From Lepidostoma basale (lineage: Eukaryota > Arthropoda > Insecta > Trichoptera > Lepidostomatidae): DNA of 64,000 bases. The notes under the pieces are model-generated. The model was not told where the DNA came from and did not search any database. It saw only the letters and a program-made list of their open reading frames with translations. The DNA is taken from contig JAHDVF020001048.1 in the NCBI GenBank assembly GCA_022606425.2, forward strand, positions 310,001 through 374,000. Direction: 5' to 3'. This document shows, in pieces, positions 1-10,196 of this stretch (position 1 is the stretch's first letter; each line of letters opens with the position of its first letter). A program made the position numbers and the translations under genes.

Positions 1-775
1 TAGTTTGTTTTGCGATAACTGGTATACAAGTCCTGATTTATTCAAACATTTGTTTGAAAAATCTACAAACGCTTGTGGTACAGTTCGCAAGAACCGTAAG
101 GGCTTGCCTGCATTTAAAAAATTAAAAAAAGGTGAAACGCAGTCATTCCATAGTGCATCGTTGTTGGCGTTGAAGTGGTGTGATCGACGAGATGTGCACA
201 TGCTCACAACTCTACATGATGATTCCCAGGCCCGTACAGGCAGAATCAATAGAGTCACGCGTGAGCCCATTCAAAAACCGACTTGTGTGATTGATTACAA
301 TAAGAGTATGGGACTAGTAGATAAAGCAGATATGATGCTGAGTGGTTTGAGTTGCATGAGGAAGTCTGTTAAGTGGTATAAAAAAGTTTTTTTCCATATT
401 ATAGATTTGTACCTATTAAATTCACACATTTTATTTAAATACGTAAATTCAAAATCAGTCTCTCTGCCTCAATTTCAAATAGCTGTAATTCGTCAATTAA
501 TTGAAAAATATATGATTTTAGTTACTTATAAAAACATTAATCGTCCAACAACTTCCTCCGACAACCCTACAAGACTAGCCCCAAAACAATTTTTAAAACA
601 TGAAAAAGTATTCATTCCACCAACTCCAAAAAACAAAAAACCTCGTAGAACCTGTCATGTCTGTGCGAAATCTAAAAAGGATAATGTGAGAAAAATGACT
701 AGGTACATGTGTAAAGAATGTAAAATACCTGTGTGTTTTGAATCGTGTTTTACAATTTATCACGATAAATTGTAA
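1..775 (+). pseudogene. piggyBac-type transposase, 3' part, open at the window edge
   Basis: The open frame enters from the left edge and runs to a TAA at 773-775, giving about 256 residues. It starts with FCDNWYTS, the region around a catalytic Asp of the piggyBac/PGBD DDE transposase fold, and continues with DYNKSMGLVDKADMM, typical of PGBD4-like proteins. A Cys-rich C-terminus follows (CHVCAK, CKECKIPVCFESC), which in this family binds the terminal repeats. No stop or frameshift is seen in the visible part, so the copy may be fairly young. The N-terminal half and left end are outside the window. I could not locate the right terminal repeat and its TTAA site with certainty in 776-1060. Family call is firm; functionality is unknown. 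Confidence 0.85.
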
Positions 776-1224
776 TTTTATTAATGGGTACATTTATATT
801 AAAAACTTTATTATTTATTGATTAGTGGAATTGACGAAATTAAAGACGTAATAAAAAGTGTTGAGGTTTTAAGAATAATGTGCATTAGAACGCAATCCGT
901 CATCCGCGGTCCGCCACTGCTCTCGTGTTATCCACACACATAACACACACCACCGAACGCAGCCGCACGTGAAACACCAACACATACGAAACACGGCGAA
1001 GTGGGTAAGAGATGGCATGATTTAAATGTTTATTATTTTACCCATGGTATATTTTAATGAATAGTTGGTCTATTTCTAATCTTAAGTGGATAATTGTTGA
1101 TGTAAAAGGTTCGTAACTTATATATTTAATGGGTGTTGTGATAAAAAACGACACCTCCATCAGAAATAAGTGTTTAAAATAATAAATAAAAAATGTCAAC
1201 AAAAAATCGAGAAAGTGACGCGTA
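776..1224. other. Non-coding flank of the transposase
   Basis: Presumably holds the transposase 3' UTR and terminal repeat. A CA-rich stretch lies at about 930-1000. I see no gene here. Confidence 0.4.
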
Positions 1225-1434
1225 GCTTATATGCAATGATTGATATTTTAACGCGGCCCAAGGGTTAATCAAATACTGAAAAGCGGCCATGTTAAATGTG
1301 AATGCTATGCTGAAATAGGAACAATCAACGAGCGTGCATGTCACGATGTGTGAATGTAGAAGAAGCGCGAGAGTTATGTCAGGATATAACAATGTGGCTA
1401 TCCATCCTCTCTGCCTACGTGTTAGTTAGTTAAT
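1225..1434 (+). mobile_element. RTE-A LINE, 3' fragment
   Basis: The last ~65 codons of the RTE-A ORF (motif INERACHDV) with stops and substitutions, ending in a short GTTA-repeat tail at about 1423-1434. Confidence 0.75.
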
Positions 1435-1440
1435 TAGTTT

Positions 1441-1640
1441 AGTTAGGAAGACCAAGGAAAACGTGGCGCGATCATATAAATCAAATATTGAATGACGGCG
1501 AAATCGAGTCGAAGTAATCAACGTGTGTGCATGACACGATGTATGAATGTTGAAGAATCGAGAAATGTATATCAGGAATGAAACATGTAGAAGCCCTTTA
1601 TTTCTGCCTACCCCTTCGGCGAGACGGCGCCGTGGTTATT
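1441..1640 (+). mobile_element. RTE-A LINE, 3' fragment
   Basis: Decayed GRPRKTWRDHINQIL motif followed by the family C-terminus and the pre-tail 'ccccttcggcgagacggcg'. It directly follows another + copy, so the two are a head-to-tail pair. Confidence 0.75.
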
Positions 1641-1960
1641 TACTTACAAAAATATTAGCTTTATAATTTTGTACGTGCTATTAATGTAAATATCAGCGGG
1701 TTCATTTGTTCGTTATACGTATAGTAATATACGAAAGGTTCATTGCCTCTATCGACGGCAGCTAATGTGAATGAGCCCTGACATAGTATTATATAATATA
1801 ATATACTAACAGGAAGAACAATACAGTAGACCTCCGGGCTCTAAGAAATTCTGCGGGCCTTTGCGCTTTGATGAAAAATGCACACTCGCTGTAATACGAT
1901 GATTAGTGTTCCATACACTCCGAAACAACATGTCAACAATCGATATCACAATCCGACAAC

Positions 1961-2095
1961 TTTAATGGCCAAGTGGTAAGCGCTTTACTGCCATACCGAA
2001 GGTCCCGCTTTCGATTCCCGGCGATGGCAGCGTAATTGTCACACTGTCTTTACACTTGTGTAGAATTTACGTGACAATAAAATGGCGTTACATTA
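1961..2095 (+). mobile_element. SINE-T, tRNA-derived SINE, truncated
   Basis: Starts with an A-box-like TGGCCAAGTGG and, about 45 bp on, a B-box-like TTTCGATTCC, followed by the family body (acaataaaatggcg). It is cut at about 2095 where a minus-strand LINE begins. Confidence 0.75.
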
Positions 2096-2490
2096 GTTTC
2101 TTCCTTCTTCCTCAGCCTATTCCCGTCCACTCCTGGACAAAGGCCTCCTCCATTTGCTTCCATGTCACTCTGTCCTGTGCAGACTGCATCCAGGTTATTC
2201 CGACGTGTCTGTTCAGATCATCCTTCAACCGTAGTTGCGGTCACCCTGCACATCTCTTTGCCGTTCACGATCTCCAAGTTAGCAGTCTTCTTGTCCATTT
2301 TTCATCTGAGCTTCTGGCTACGTGACCTGCCCACTGCCATTTTAAAGTCGCCACCCGGTGGGTGATGTACTTTGCTTTTTCTCTCACCGTATCGTTTCTG
2401 ACTCTGTCTCTTAGGCTTATTCCTAACATGGTTGTTTGGGTCACTCGTAGTTTCTCGGCACTCTATTTGGACAATGTGACAATTTCAAGA
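2096..2490 (-). mobile_element. LINE-G fragment (RTE-like C-terminal region)
   Basis: The minus strand reads MLGISLRDRVRN, then ATLKWQWAGHVAR, then a C-terminus ending near VQEWTGIG. This is the post-RT C-terminal region of RTE-like non-LTR retrotransposons. Frameshifts and stops make it a pseudogene. Confidence 0.7.
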
Positions 2491-2515
2491 CTATAAGTAC
2501 CAACTGGCAGAACGC

Positions 2516-2728
2516 AGGAAGACCGAGGAAAACGTGGCAAGATCAAATTAACAAATATTAAATGTCGACCACGCGAGGAATCGGTTTAATCGACGTGCGT
2601 GCATGACACGGTGTATGAATGTTTAGGAAACGAGAGAAATATGTCAGGATAAAAAAGCGTGGTAGTCCATTTTTTTGTATGTCCCTTCGAAGAGATAGCT
2701 TAATGATTAGTTAGTTAGTTAGTTAGTT
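2516..2728 (+). mobile_element. RTE-A LINE, 3' fragment
   Basis: Carries GRPRKTWQDQ with later stops and a GTTA tail at 2703-2728. The tail abuts the reverse tail of the next, opposite copy. Confidence 0.8.
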
Positions 2729-3085
2729 AACTTAACTTAACTAACTAACTCACTCACTACCACGCCGTTTCCCCGGAGGGGTAGGCAGTAAGGATGGATC
2801 GCCACAATTTTTTATCCTGACGTAACTCTCGCGCATCTTATATTCACATATCGTGAGATTCACGCTCGTCGATTGTTCCTACTTCGAACGGATTACTTTG
2901 ATGCCATGTCTTTCTTGGTCTTCCTCGACTTCTTTTCCCATTCATACTACTTGCATAAATCTTTTCAACTATTCTTCCCTCATCCATTCGTTTTTTATAT
3001 GTCCAAACCATCTTAGTGACCCTTTCTTAATTTTATTTATCACGCATTCATCCGCCATACATTCCTTTCTTACTTCATCATTATT
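2729..3085 (-). mobile_element. RTE-A LINE, inverted 3' fragment
   Basis: Begins with TAAC repeats (reverse of the tail) and continues into the reverse-complement ORF end. Together with the preceding copy it forms a tail-to-tail inverted pair. Confidence 0.8.
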
Positions 3086-3745
3086 ATTATTAATATTATT
3101 TTGATGACTTGTATTTTAAGTGCGCCGTTTTGTAAAATCAATTACTCCAAGGGCGCACTAGGAAATGACTGACCGAACAGTGCAGTCTTTAGAAATTTAT
3201 TAAATTTAACGTCACTATCCTCATACTTAATACTAACATGGAGGCTATTCCACGCCAACGGACCAGCAACGCTGAAAGCACGATCATAGAAACTTGCTTT
3301 ATTGACTCTGACTGGAATTGTTATGTAGTTTGCACTTGTTTCTACTGATTGGAGTGAACGTTGCCTTTCCGTTGGCATGGGTGTCATGCAGAGGTCCGAT
3401 ATATACGCTGGCGTTCTCTGGTGTCGAGTCTTAAACACTGTCAAACACAATTTGTATTTTACTCGCTCTAGGATTTTAAGCCACTGCAGTTCCTTCAGGA
3501 GCGGCGTGATATGACCGTATTTTTATTGCCCCATAATCAATCGGGCAGCAGCATTGAATACGCTTTGTATTCTGCTTAATTGATTATTTGGCAATCCAGC
3601 GTACATTCCGTTGCAATAATCTAAACGTGACACTGTAAAATAATTTACGAGGGTCCTAGCTTTATCAATAGGTAAATATCTCCTTATATGCTCTAGCTGT
3701 CTCAGTTGGAATAAACCAGACATAATAAGCATTACATATTTTATT
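3086..3745 (-). mobile_element. CR1/L2-like LINE, ORF2 C-terminal region
   Basis: Minus-strand peptides SRLDYCNGMYAGLPNNQ, FNAAARLIMGQ, RTPAYISDL and DRAFSVAGPLAWNSL are diagnostic of the C-terminus of CR1/L2-type non-LTR retrotransposons. One frameshift separates the two ORF pieces near 3480-3520. The 3' end is a TAA-rich microsatellite tail at 3080-3110, usual for L2-like elements. Confidence 0.8.
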
Positions 3746-3769
3746 AAACATTGTTTTTCCTCAAAATGA

Positions 3770-4255
3770 CCTTTATACCGATGTACGAGAACAAGTCAGT
3801 AAAACCTCTGCCGTGTCAGGATGCCTGAAGAATCTGGTCAGCAAGATCAGAATTTATAAAACATGCGTGCGACCTATCATGACGTACGCTGTAGAGACGC
3901 GGGCTGACACTTTGCGAATCAAAGGACTACTAAGAACATCGGAGATGAAGGTCCTAAGATCAATTACTGGAAAAACCCTCCGAGATCGTGTCCGCGACGT
4001 AGACACAAGAAAAACTTGCGAAATAGAGGATATCGTTCAGTGGAGTAGATCCAGAAGAAGATACTGGAGGGACCATGTAGCCCGAATGGATGGTGACAGA
4101 CTTGCATATACACCCGCTTATGAAATCCCCTCCGGACACCGCCCACCTGGAAGACCGCCTAAGAGATGGAGGGACAGCTGGATCTCATCATCCGACGAGA
4201 TATGATTTCTGTGTCACAGATCGTCAGATCTATTAAAAGAAGAAGAAGAAGAAGA
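3770..4255 (+). mobile_element. LINE-K, C-terminal fragment with GAA tail
   Basis: Encodes 130 open codons from 3813, including YKTCVRPIMTYAVETRAD, TSEMKVLRSITGKTLRDR and GRPPKRWRDSW, the region after the reverse transcriptase in RTE-like LINEs. It ends in an AAG-repeat tail at 4239-4254. Confidence 0.75.
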
Positions 4256-4365
4256 TTGTTTTTCCGCACACCTCATTTCTACGGCATTTATCTTACTTTC
4301 AATTCCAAGCTTCACTTCCATTCATAAAGGTCGGCAGTAAAACTCCATTGTGCACTGTTAGTTAC
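4256..4365 (-). mobile_element. RTE-A LINE, internal fragment
   Basis: Reverse complement of the segment that encodes YGSEAW...INAVEMR in better copies; truncated at both ends. Confidence 0.65.
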
Positions 4366-4837
4366 AAGTAAGAACTCGACTTTGGATTATAGCAGGGGTA
4401 CATGAAGCCGTGTGTGTCGCGCTAATGTTGTTTTGTTCTGTAATACACGCGTATTTGCCATCGCTTGTTTTTCTCGATAACAATGACTGATGGAGATCGC
4501 GTTATGTGGTCCATGTGGATGTGGGGGCGATGTGACAGATTGCAGATCTCTGATTAACACGCCCTGCATTGTACCAGGTCTGGGATCAGCGCCTTCTGCT
4601 GGGCCAGTGGTCGCCAAACCGAGACTCGCGAGCTTCATGCGGCTCTTTAAAAAATGACACGGCTAAAACACATTCTTAATTTGCATTTTAATATATTTGA
4701 AATGTACCTGATGTCAAATAATTGCGTAGACTGGTAGCGATATGTACGAGTATAGTATAATAAAACTGAGTGTAACTCGACTCTCTCGACCGACGTAACA
4801 GATATTGTTGTCGTCTCCATCTTCAGGGTAGTTATGA
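4366..4837. other. Unassigned intergenic or intronic DNA
   Basis: No recognisable gene or repeat. The open frames here lack family motifs. Confidence 0.4.
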
Positions 4838-5112
4838 CTAATATCAAATCAAATAAAATCAAATCAGTTTATTTCATCAACAGACATTACAAAATTTATT
4901 TTTAAGGTATTGAGATAAGGTAAAATAATATATTGTGTATAGTATACTACCAGAAACGCATGAGAGATGGTTCAACATTAGGAAGACAGGATACTCTCCA
5001 GAGTATTTGCCTTCTGAACGTACTTTCACTAATATGAAAGACGTCGATCTTTGAGGAGACCGCGTTCAGCAGATATTCAGCAGATCTAATTTTCTCTGGG
5101 TATTTGACTGCC
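4838..5112 (-). mobile_element. LINE-J (Jockey/I-like), 3' fragment
   Basis: Starts with the reverse of a TTTGA-rich tail (AAATC repeats), then the short 3' UTR, then codons matching SEIDVFHISESTFRRQILW. 5'-truncated. Confidence 0.75.
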
Positions 5113-5167
5113 CCCCTGAAAGTCTCAAACGCCCACAAGGGAGCGTAATCGCCCAGTTTGAGAACCT

Positions 5168-5240
5168 AGGATTTACATCGTTAACATACAATTTTTTACC
5201 ATTCTTTCTTCATTCATTTTTCCATGTGTCCAGTTTTAAA
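5168..5240 (-). mobile_element. RTE-A LINE, short internal fragment
   Basis: About 70 bp matching the segment between the WFGHMERM and VNGTRNRGRP codons of other copies. Confidence 0.5.
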
Positions 5241-5284
5241 TTTGAACAGTTAGTTAGCTAGTGAAAAGAAAAGAATGACAAAGA

Positions 5285-6145
5285 TTAAAATTTTAGCTAC
5301 GACAAAGAATGGTCAGATGCTATGTTTGGTCAGTGCTGTTATACGGGGTGGAGTCATGGACCCTTAAATTCAATGTTATGAACCGATTGGAGGCCTTTGA
5401 GATGTTGATACACCGATGGATGTTACGCATCTCCTGGACTGACATGGTCAGCAACACAAAGTTCTCCATAGAGCCAGAGTTGACAGAGAGTTGCTGAGCA
5501 ACATCAAAGTCCGTAAGGTGTCCTACTTGGGCCATGTTCTGAGAGGCGAAAAGTACGCACTGTTACATCTGATCTTGGAGTGTAAGATTGAGGGTCGACG
5601 AGGTGTTGGGAGGAGGCGGGTTTCCTGGCTGAGGAGCATCCGAGAGTTTTTTTTTTTTACTTGATTGTGTTTTCTGATAATGCCTTGAGTTTTAATTTAT
5701 CATGGCGTTGAGAACTTTACTAACAGTGAGTCTGTGTGCGAATTTAACTAAGTGTTTGTAAGAGTGCCTGCCTTGTGAGTCCATGGGCTAGCTAATAGCA
5801 TCCCGACATTTGCCTTACAGCTGAGGGAACCATGGAAAACCTCAGCCGGGACGCGGTGTACCTGTGGAAGAATGCAATAAGAGACATAGCTGTGTTAAAC
5901 AATTCATATGGAATTAACACTATTTGTTGGCCGCTCGCAACCGATCCACCACCGTGGTTGCGAAGTCTTTGAAGATGTGGAGTGTTTCTGTGTTGCGGAG
6001 GATGGCTGGGAAGTCACTGATAAAACATCCGAGAGTGGACGGGGCTACCGTGGGGAGCTGTTCCGAGCTGCCCAGGACGGGGAGGCCTACTTAAGGGTGA
6101 TAGTCAACATTGGGGAGACCTGACAGGACACGGAAAGAAGAATAA
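5285..6145 (+). mobile_element. LINE-C, C-terminal region, split by a retroinsert
   Basis: Left part reads VLLYGVESWTLK and NRLEAFEMLIHRWMLRISW. The right part (6026-6145) continues the same element to its GAAAGAAGAA end. The two parts are separated by a 379-bp insert with a 10-bp duplication. A related copy at 32995-33235 is uninterrupted across this point and confirms the join. Confidence 0.8.
5647..6025 (-). mobile_element. Poly(A)-tailed retroinsert with 10-bp target-site duplication
   Basis: Flanked by CATCCGAGAG at 5637-5646 and 6026-6035. It begins with a run of T, so it is a minus-strand retrocopy with a poly(A) tail. Its core (cttacagctgagg...ccatggaaaa) recurs at about 11845-11945. 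The family is unknown to me; it may be a SINE or a truncated LINE or gene retrocopy. Confidence 0.75.
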
Positions 6146-6210
6146 GTTAGCTAGTTAGGAATATGCGAGAAGAATGTCAGAATATAATGTGAGGCGTTTC
6201 GTCGCCTCTG
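6146..6210 (+). mobile_element. Probable RTE-A tail remnant
   Basis: Degenerate GTTAG repeats followed by a piece resembling GCGAGA...TGTCAGGATA of the RTE-A 3' end. Confidence 0.4.
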
Positions 6211-6562
6211 CGTACTCTTGGCGTTTGTTATGACGAGCGTGTTAGCCCATATTAGATTTGATTAATGTTATTATTCACGACCTCAGACAATAGAAGGCGA
6301 TATGAGCAGATCGCACGGAGGCGGAGTTATCAAAGGATGGAGACTGATAACTGATAACTCTCGTGCCAGGATGGACCATTACGATGCTAATGTAATATTA
6401 TTCAATAACACTTTTCTGTTATTCAAATTCCTAGTTGCTTTTATAGCCTTTTTATCGTTTTCTCTTTACATAACGATAGCTCGCAATAAAAACACTCCAA
6501 CTACAAATATTATTAAAATAAACTTATTGAAAGTTAAGGCATTAACACTGTGGAATTCCATA
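6211..6562. other. Unassigned DNA with the shared 25-bp motif at its right edge
   Basis: A 93-codon open frame (6302-6583) has no recognisable motif and I do not call it a gene. At about 6536-6560 lies the reverse of the TATGGAATTCCACAGTGTT motif seen near several hammerhead-like repeats. Confidence 0.4.
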
Positions 6563-6839
6563 GTAATCTACTTTGGGAATTAATTAAACATTGTTTAGAC
6601 CACTTTTTTAATAAATAAAAAATATCAAAATAACAAATAGTCGAACTTAATTTGTAATTTTGAATTTTTGTATCGAATTTTAAATGCGTTTTTATAAGTC
6701 TTACATTGTTTTGTTTTGGTTATATTTTTTACACCTGAAGATGGAGGAGGTATCCTCTGAAACCTGTCGTGTATTTTGATATTTATATTTATTAATAAAG
6801 TGGTCTAAACAATGTTTAATTAATTCCCAAAGTAGATTA
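6563..6839 (+). repeat. Inverted-repeat element with hammerhead-like core
   Basis: The arms 6563-6606 and 6796-6839 are near-perfect reverse complements (containing ATTGTTTAGACCACTTT). Between them, 6730-6773 can fold as a type I hammerhead ribozyme: stem I TACAC/GTGTA, core CTGAAGA, stem II GAGGA/TCCTC, then GAAA and a GTC cleavage triplet. The inner 200 bp recur at 50516-50745. This layout is what Penelope-like elements show in their terminal repeats (known for that group; assignment here is inferred). Confidence 0.65.
6730..6773 (+). ncRNA. Hammerhead-ribozyme-like motif
   Basis: All conserved core positions are present in order: CUGANGA at 6735-6741, GAAA at 6759-6762, GUC just before 6769. 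Stem I has 5 bp and stem II 5 bp with a GGTA-type loop. Stem III is minimal, as in Penelope-type hammerheads. Activity is untested. Confidence 0.6.
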
Positions 6840-6849
6840 TTAAAATATC

Positions 6850-7058
6850 TTAAATAGTCCATGTTTTGGCCGAAACACTATGATACCTTAATATTATAAA
6901 CTGTTAAATTAAATAACTTTGTTTTATGTATCGCAATTGTATTTTTATTTTTCGGGACAGTTTCGTCAACCTATGTTAACATCATCAGGTTGTACAATAA
7001 TATATCAAATGTCAAATTTTCGTGATTTTTAGAACCTTTATGTGTATTTGTTCCTATA
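6850..7058 (-). repeat. Repeat carrying a second hammerhead-like motif
   Basis: On the minus strand 6956-6988 reads CTGATGA, a 6-bp stem GTTAAC/GTTGAC, then GAAACTGTC. Related motifs occur at 20661-20698 (-) and 32913-32948 (+). Stem I pairing next to the core is poor, so this copy may be inactive. Confidence 0.5.
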
Positions 7059-7059
7059 T

Positions 7060-7560
7060 AATAATAATAAATTGGATAATTTATAGAGCGCCATTTTTAT
7101 GAATTACTCATCTCAAGGGCGCTGTAGAAGATGCTCCGTTTTATCAACTAGATAATAATAATAATAATAATGATAACAAAAATAATAAACATATAATTTA
7201 TGCATCTGAGGTGTGAAGGAAGATTGTTCCGAGCTGATAGGCCAGCTACCGCAAAGGCTCGATCCCGAAATTTGTACACTTCGACTCAACTAATCTACCT
7301 ATTGCGAGCGAAGAGTGAAATTCCTTGGATTTATGCTTTCCATTATGACTGTCCAGTATTTGAAGACTGTCCAGCATAGTTTATACTGGATTCTTTCTGG
7401 ACTATTAAGCCAGTGATGTTCTTACCCACAATCAAGCCGTGCAATTTTGTGGCGAATTTTTTCACGTCACTGTGATTTACTTGGAAGTGTACTGGATTGG
7501 TTTCTCGTTGCCTTCTCCTACTCTCTAAGAGTCATCCATAGTCAAATTTATACAGAAAAG
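7060..7560 (-). mobile_element. L2-like LINE, 3' end
   Basis: The minus strand encodes FRDRAFAVAGLSARNNLPSHL, the L2/CR1 signature, then a 3' end with the characteristic 'gcgct...tataaattatcc' and ATT-repeat tail. Multiple stops. Confidence 0.7.
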
Positions 7561-7621
7561 TTTTTAAATTTTTCAACTTTGCTTATAAATTATATTAGAA
7601 ATTTGGCCATTAGTTTCAATA

Positions 7622-7700
7622 ACTAGGTAGCTGAGCGGATAGCTTGCCTTTTCTATTTTACTGGCCGGCCAGTCTCGGGTTCAAACCCTGCGTCTTGCAT
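7622..7700 (+). repeat. tRNA-like sequence, probable SINE head
   Basis: Contains an A-box-like TAGCTGAGCGG and a perfect B-box-like GGTTCAAACCC about 45 bp apart, the internal promoter of RNA polymerase III genes. I could not fold a full cloverleaf by eye, so a SINE head or tRNA pseudogene is likelier than a working tRNA. Confidence 0.4.
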
Positions 7701-7734
7701 TTTTTAAAAATTGAAATATCATACTTAAAAAAAA

Positions 7735-8075
7735 AAATTTTTTTTAAGGATTAATTGTTTCGCAATAGAGACGAAGATGTAAATTTATTTGGAAACAGAA
7801 TATGGTAGTCGAGGTGTTTACAGGACTTATGACCTGTCATTGGTTGGGTTAAGCGATCACTTTATGTTAACAACATTCCCCATTGCGCTCTTCTTACGAC
7901 CACCACGTATGACAAATTTTTGGAACTTGTATATATGCTACTATGTTAAATAACTTCACATTTTTAGGTCAATCTACACTAGCGTCATCTATTAAGATTA
8001 TTTGTAAGCATTAAGCAGAAAATCTATATTAATGCAATGTTAAAAATGATTAACCCGAAATGCGTAAAAAATCCA
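7735..8075 (+). repeat. PAL-family repeat, single arm
   Basis: Shares 'ggattaattgt..caatagagacgaagatg' and 'gacctgtcattggttgggtt' with copies at 22357-22771, 24830-25210, 40406-40695 and 49189-49460. Here only one arm is present. Confidence 0.65.
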
Positions 8076-8415
8076 GTATTGTGTTGTATTCTTTATTTTT
8101 ATCTATTTAGGAGCGAGAAAAAAACGTAGTTACTTGGTTTATTGTTTAAGCAGTTTTCGTCTGAGTTTCCTGGTTTCTGTTATGAGTTTTATTGGAATCC
8201 TTATTAGGAAACATAGAAATATGTTATTTAGACATTGTTTCCTATAAAATTTAGCATTTTGTTCGTGTCGCGGGGCGTTTAGTTCAATATAATTCCGTTT
8301 TATGGCTTAATGGCGCGATCGGGCGACCCGACCTCAGGCGGCGGCGCGGCGGGCCAAACTGTTTCCTTGAGTGTCCAGCATCAACCATTGAATTAATTTA
8401 ACTGTTTATTTCCAG
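8076..8415. other. Sequence upstream of eya exon, intron or 5' region
   Basis: No repeat recognised. A GC-rich patch at about 8270-8360 stands out and could be regulatory or conserved. The segment ends in the acceptor tttatttccag at 8405-8415. Confidence 0.4.
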
Positions 8416-8453
8416 GTGAAAAGAGCAAGAACAGACACTGACACATCAGAGAG
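8416..8453 (+). CDS. eya: eyes absent homologue, first recognised exon
   Basis: Eya proteins are nuclear co-activators and HAD-type protein tyrosine phosphatases that act with Six/Sine oculis and Dachshund in eye and other development (known). This 38-bp exon lies between acceptor tttatttccag and donor GAG|GTGAGT. It encodes VKRARTDTDTSE plus two bases (AG) of an Arg codon. The peptide resembles the fly Eya stretch KVKRPKTDHTDTHER as I recall it, including the basic cluster and the T-D-T-x-E-R end. The AG joins the leading A of 56086 to make AGA, giving ..TSER-FCADS, so phase agrees. The real start codon lies upstream, outside the window or in a small exon I did not recognise. The following intron is about 47.6 kb. 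Confidence 0.7.
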
Positions 8454-8544
8454 GTGAGTCTTCATTTTAATATTATCCATTTACCTTTTCCCTGACTGCA
8501 TTTTAAACAGTACACTCTTTACGGTACTCGAAACTACTTTTTTA

Positions 8545-8620
8545 ACTGCGAATATAGCCAGCTAGCGAGGCGAAACCGGTCGCTGTCGAAATAAGGACAA
8601 TATGTGGAAGCAGTTAATAA
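8545..8620 (+). repeat. Short repeat with GCGAAACCGGTCGC core
   Basis: The string GCGAGGCGAAACCGGTCGC and its AT-rich tail recur at about 59440-59520 and in reverse at 59375-59430. It looks like a decayed hammerhead-type half (missing the CTGATGA box). Confidence 0.45.
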
Positions 8621-8624
8621 AAAA

Positions 8625-9120
8625 ATAATTTTATGCTTCGCCCTGTATGGCGCTCCGGTATCATTTCGAGAAAGCTCAAGCTCCAAATATTCAGCAGTAG
8701 CGTTAAAAGCGTACTGCTGTACGGATGTGAGACTTGGAAGTCTACCGCGGACATTATTGGTAAACTCCAGGTGTTTATAAATAGGTGCCTTCTCTCAATA
8801 TTCAAAATCTATTGGCCCCAAACAGTGTCAAATGCCGCTCTCTGGACTATGGCAGGCGAAAAGCCAATTAGAGAACAGGTCGCTAGACGCAAATGGCAGT
8901 GGATCGGTCGCACTCTGAGACGGAACCCAGCCTGCATCGCTCCGGGTGCACTAGACTGGTCCCCTATGGGGGGAAAGAGGAAGCGAGGCAGACCTGGAGA
9001 AGAGCCCTGCAGGACGAGGTTAAGGCAGCAGGCCTCACTTGGGATGGTGTCGGGTGGAGAAGGTTCCTTGAGGCCCTATGCACCACGGAGGTGTGACAGG
9101 ACAAAAAGAAGAAGAAGAAT
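8625..9120 (+). mobile_element. LINE-F, C-terminal region
   Basis: Encodes ISRKLKLQIFSSSVKSVLL, YGCETW, GEKPIREQVARRKWQWIG and TLRRNPACIA, the tail of an RTE-like LINE ORF. It frameshifts after KRKRGRPG and ends with an AAG-repeat tail at 9103-9120. Other copies at 13165-13330, 47800-47875 and 54939-55401. Confidence 0.75.
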
Positions 9121-9300
9121 TGTAATATTTAAATTGAACTTCAAGGGATTTCAGGAAAATCATTCGATTACCAAATATCTCATTATTATTTTGTCAATGA
9201 GAAGCCGTTAATTGCTTCTGTAAACAATTTTCTCTTCTTCTTCTTTATCTTCTTCTTCTTCTTATGCTTGTAAGCACATTTACATTTCTTTCACTTATGT

Positions 9301-9455
9301 CAACTAACTAACTAACTAACCGTCACGCCGTTTCCCCGGTGTCGTAGGCAGAGAGGATGGATCGCCACATTGTTCTATCCTGACAAAATTCTCGCGCCTA
9401 TTCTCTACATTCACACATCGTGACATGCACGCTCGTCGATTGTTCCTACTTAGGA
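9301..9455 (-). mobile_element. RTE-A LINE, 3' fragment
   Basis: Starts with TAAC repeats and 'cgtcacgccgtttccccgg', then the reverse ORF end; about 150 bp. Confidence 0.75.
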
Positions 9456-10196
9456 ATGATTAGTATTATTATGTATGCTGTTTCTAGCTCCAAGTTTCCA
9501 AGAAAAGAAAAAAATTATAGGTATGAGATTGTATACAATGGTCACTTGTTACTTTAACACTCGCAATGACTTGGTTTCCCACAAGTATAAAACGATCAAA
9601 GTGTCCCGCTTTCTGACTTCAATACTAGTTGACTGTTCTAAATAAATAATCAAAATATCTCCCAACGTTGCGCCGGCGCCAGTCATGATATTAAGATTTA
9701 AAAAATCGGCTTTAGTACTTATTATTGTGTTTTTTTTCCAGTTTACATAAACAAATTTATAACACATCGTGCGTATTCTGCGAAAAAGCAGTAAGTCAAA
9801 ATTACTACTTCTGAGATAATTGAAGTTCAAAGTTTGTAAGGATATAACCATTTTTTTATAGTAAACATTACTAAGCCACTTTGAAAAAATGGTATATCGA
9901 TCTATTTACTACATTTTATTTAATGGTTTAATCAATTATAACTGAACTATCAGCACATTTTTTTCTTCTAAATAATAGTGGTTTGACATGACTTAGTGCA
10001 TTTTCGCTGGTACATAATACCACAGAAAGGTATTCAAATTGAAGTCACATTGTACCTACTATAGTCACTTGTGAGAAATGTTTTTTTTTCTTTAGTTAAA
10101 AAGTTATGCATTTTATCTTATGTGCATCCCTATTACATTAGATAAAATAATAATTAATTAGTAAAAAGAGAAAAGTCCCTGAGTGAAGCATGTAAA
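9456..10196. repeat. Possible left part of an inverted-repeat DNA element
   Basis: No gene seen. At about 9765-9805 the reverse of TTGACTT(A/C)(G/C)TGCTTTTTCGC appears, and the forward form is at about 10955-10985; a partial form lies at 9987-10007. These may be the ends of a DNA transposon later split by a LINE-J insertion. Confidence 0.35.

Noticed and set aside
6302..6583. 93-codon open frame as a small gene
   Set aside because: Runs into the arm of an inverted repeat and has no family signature.
7622..7700. Functional tRNA gene
   Set aside because: A and B boxes are present but I could not form an acceptor stem or full cloverleaf; a SINE head or pseudogene is likelier.
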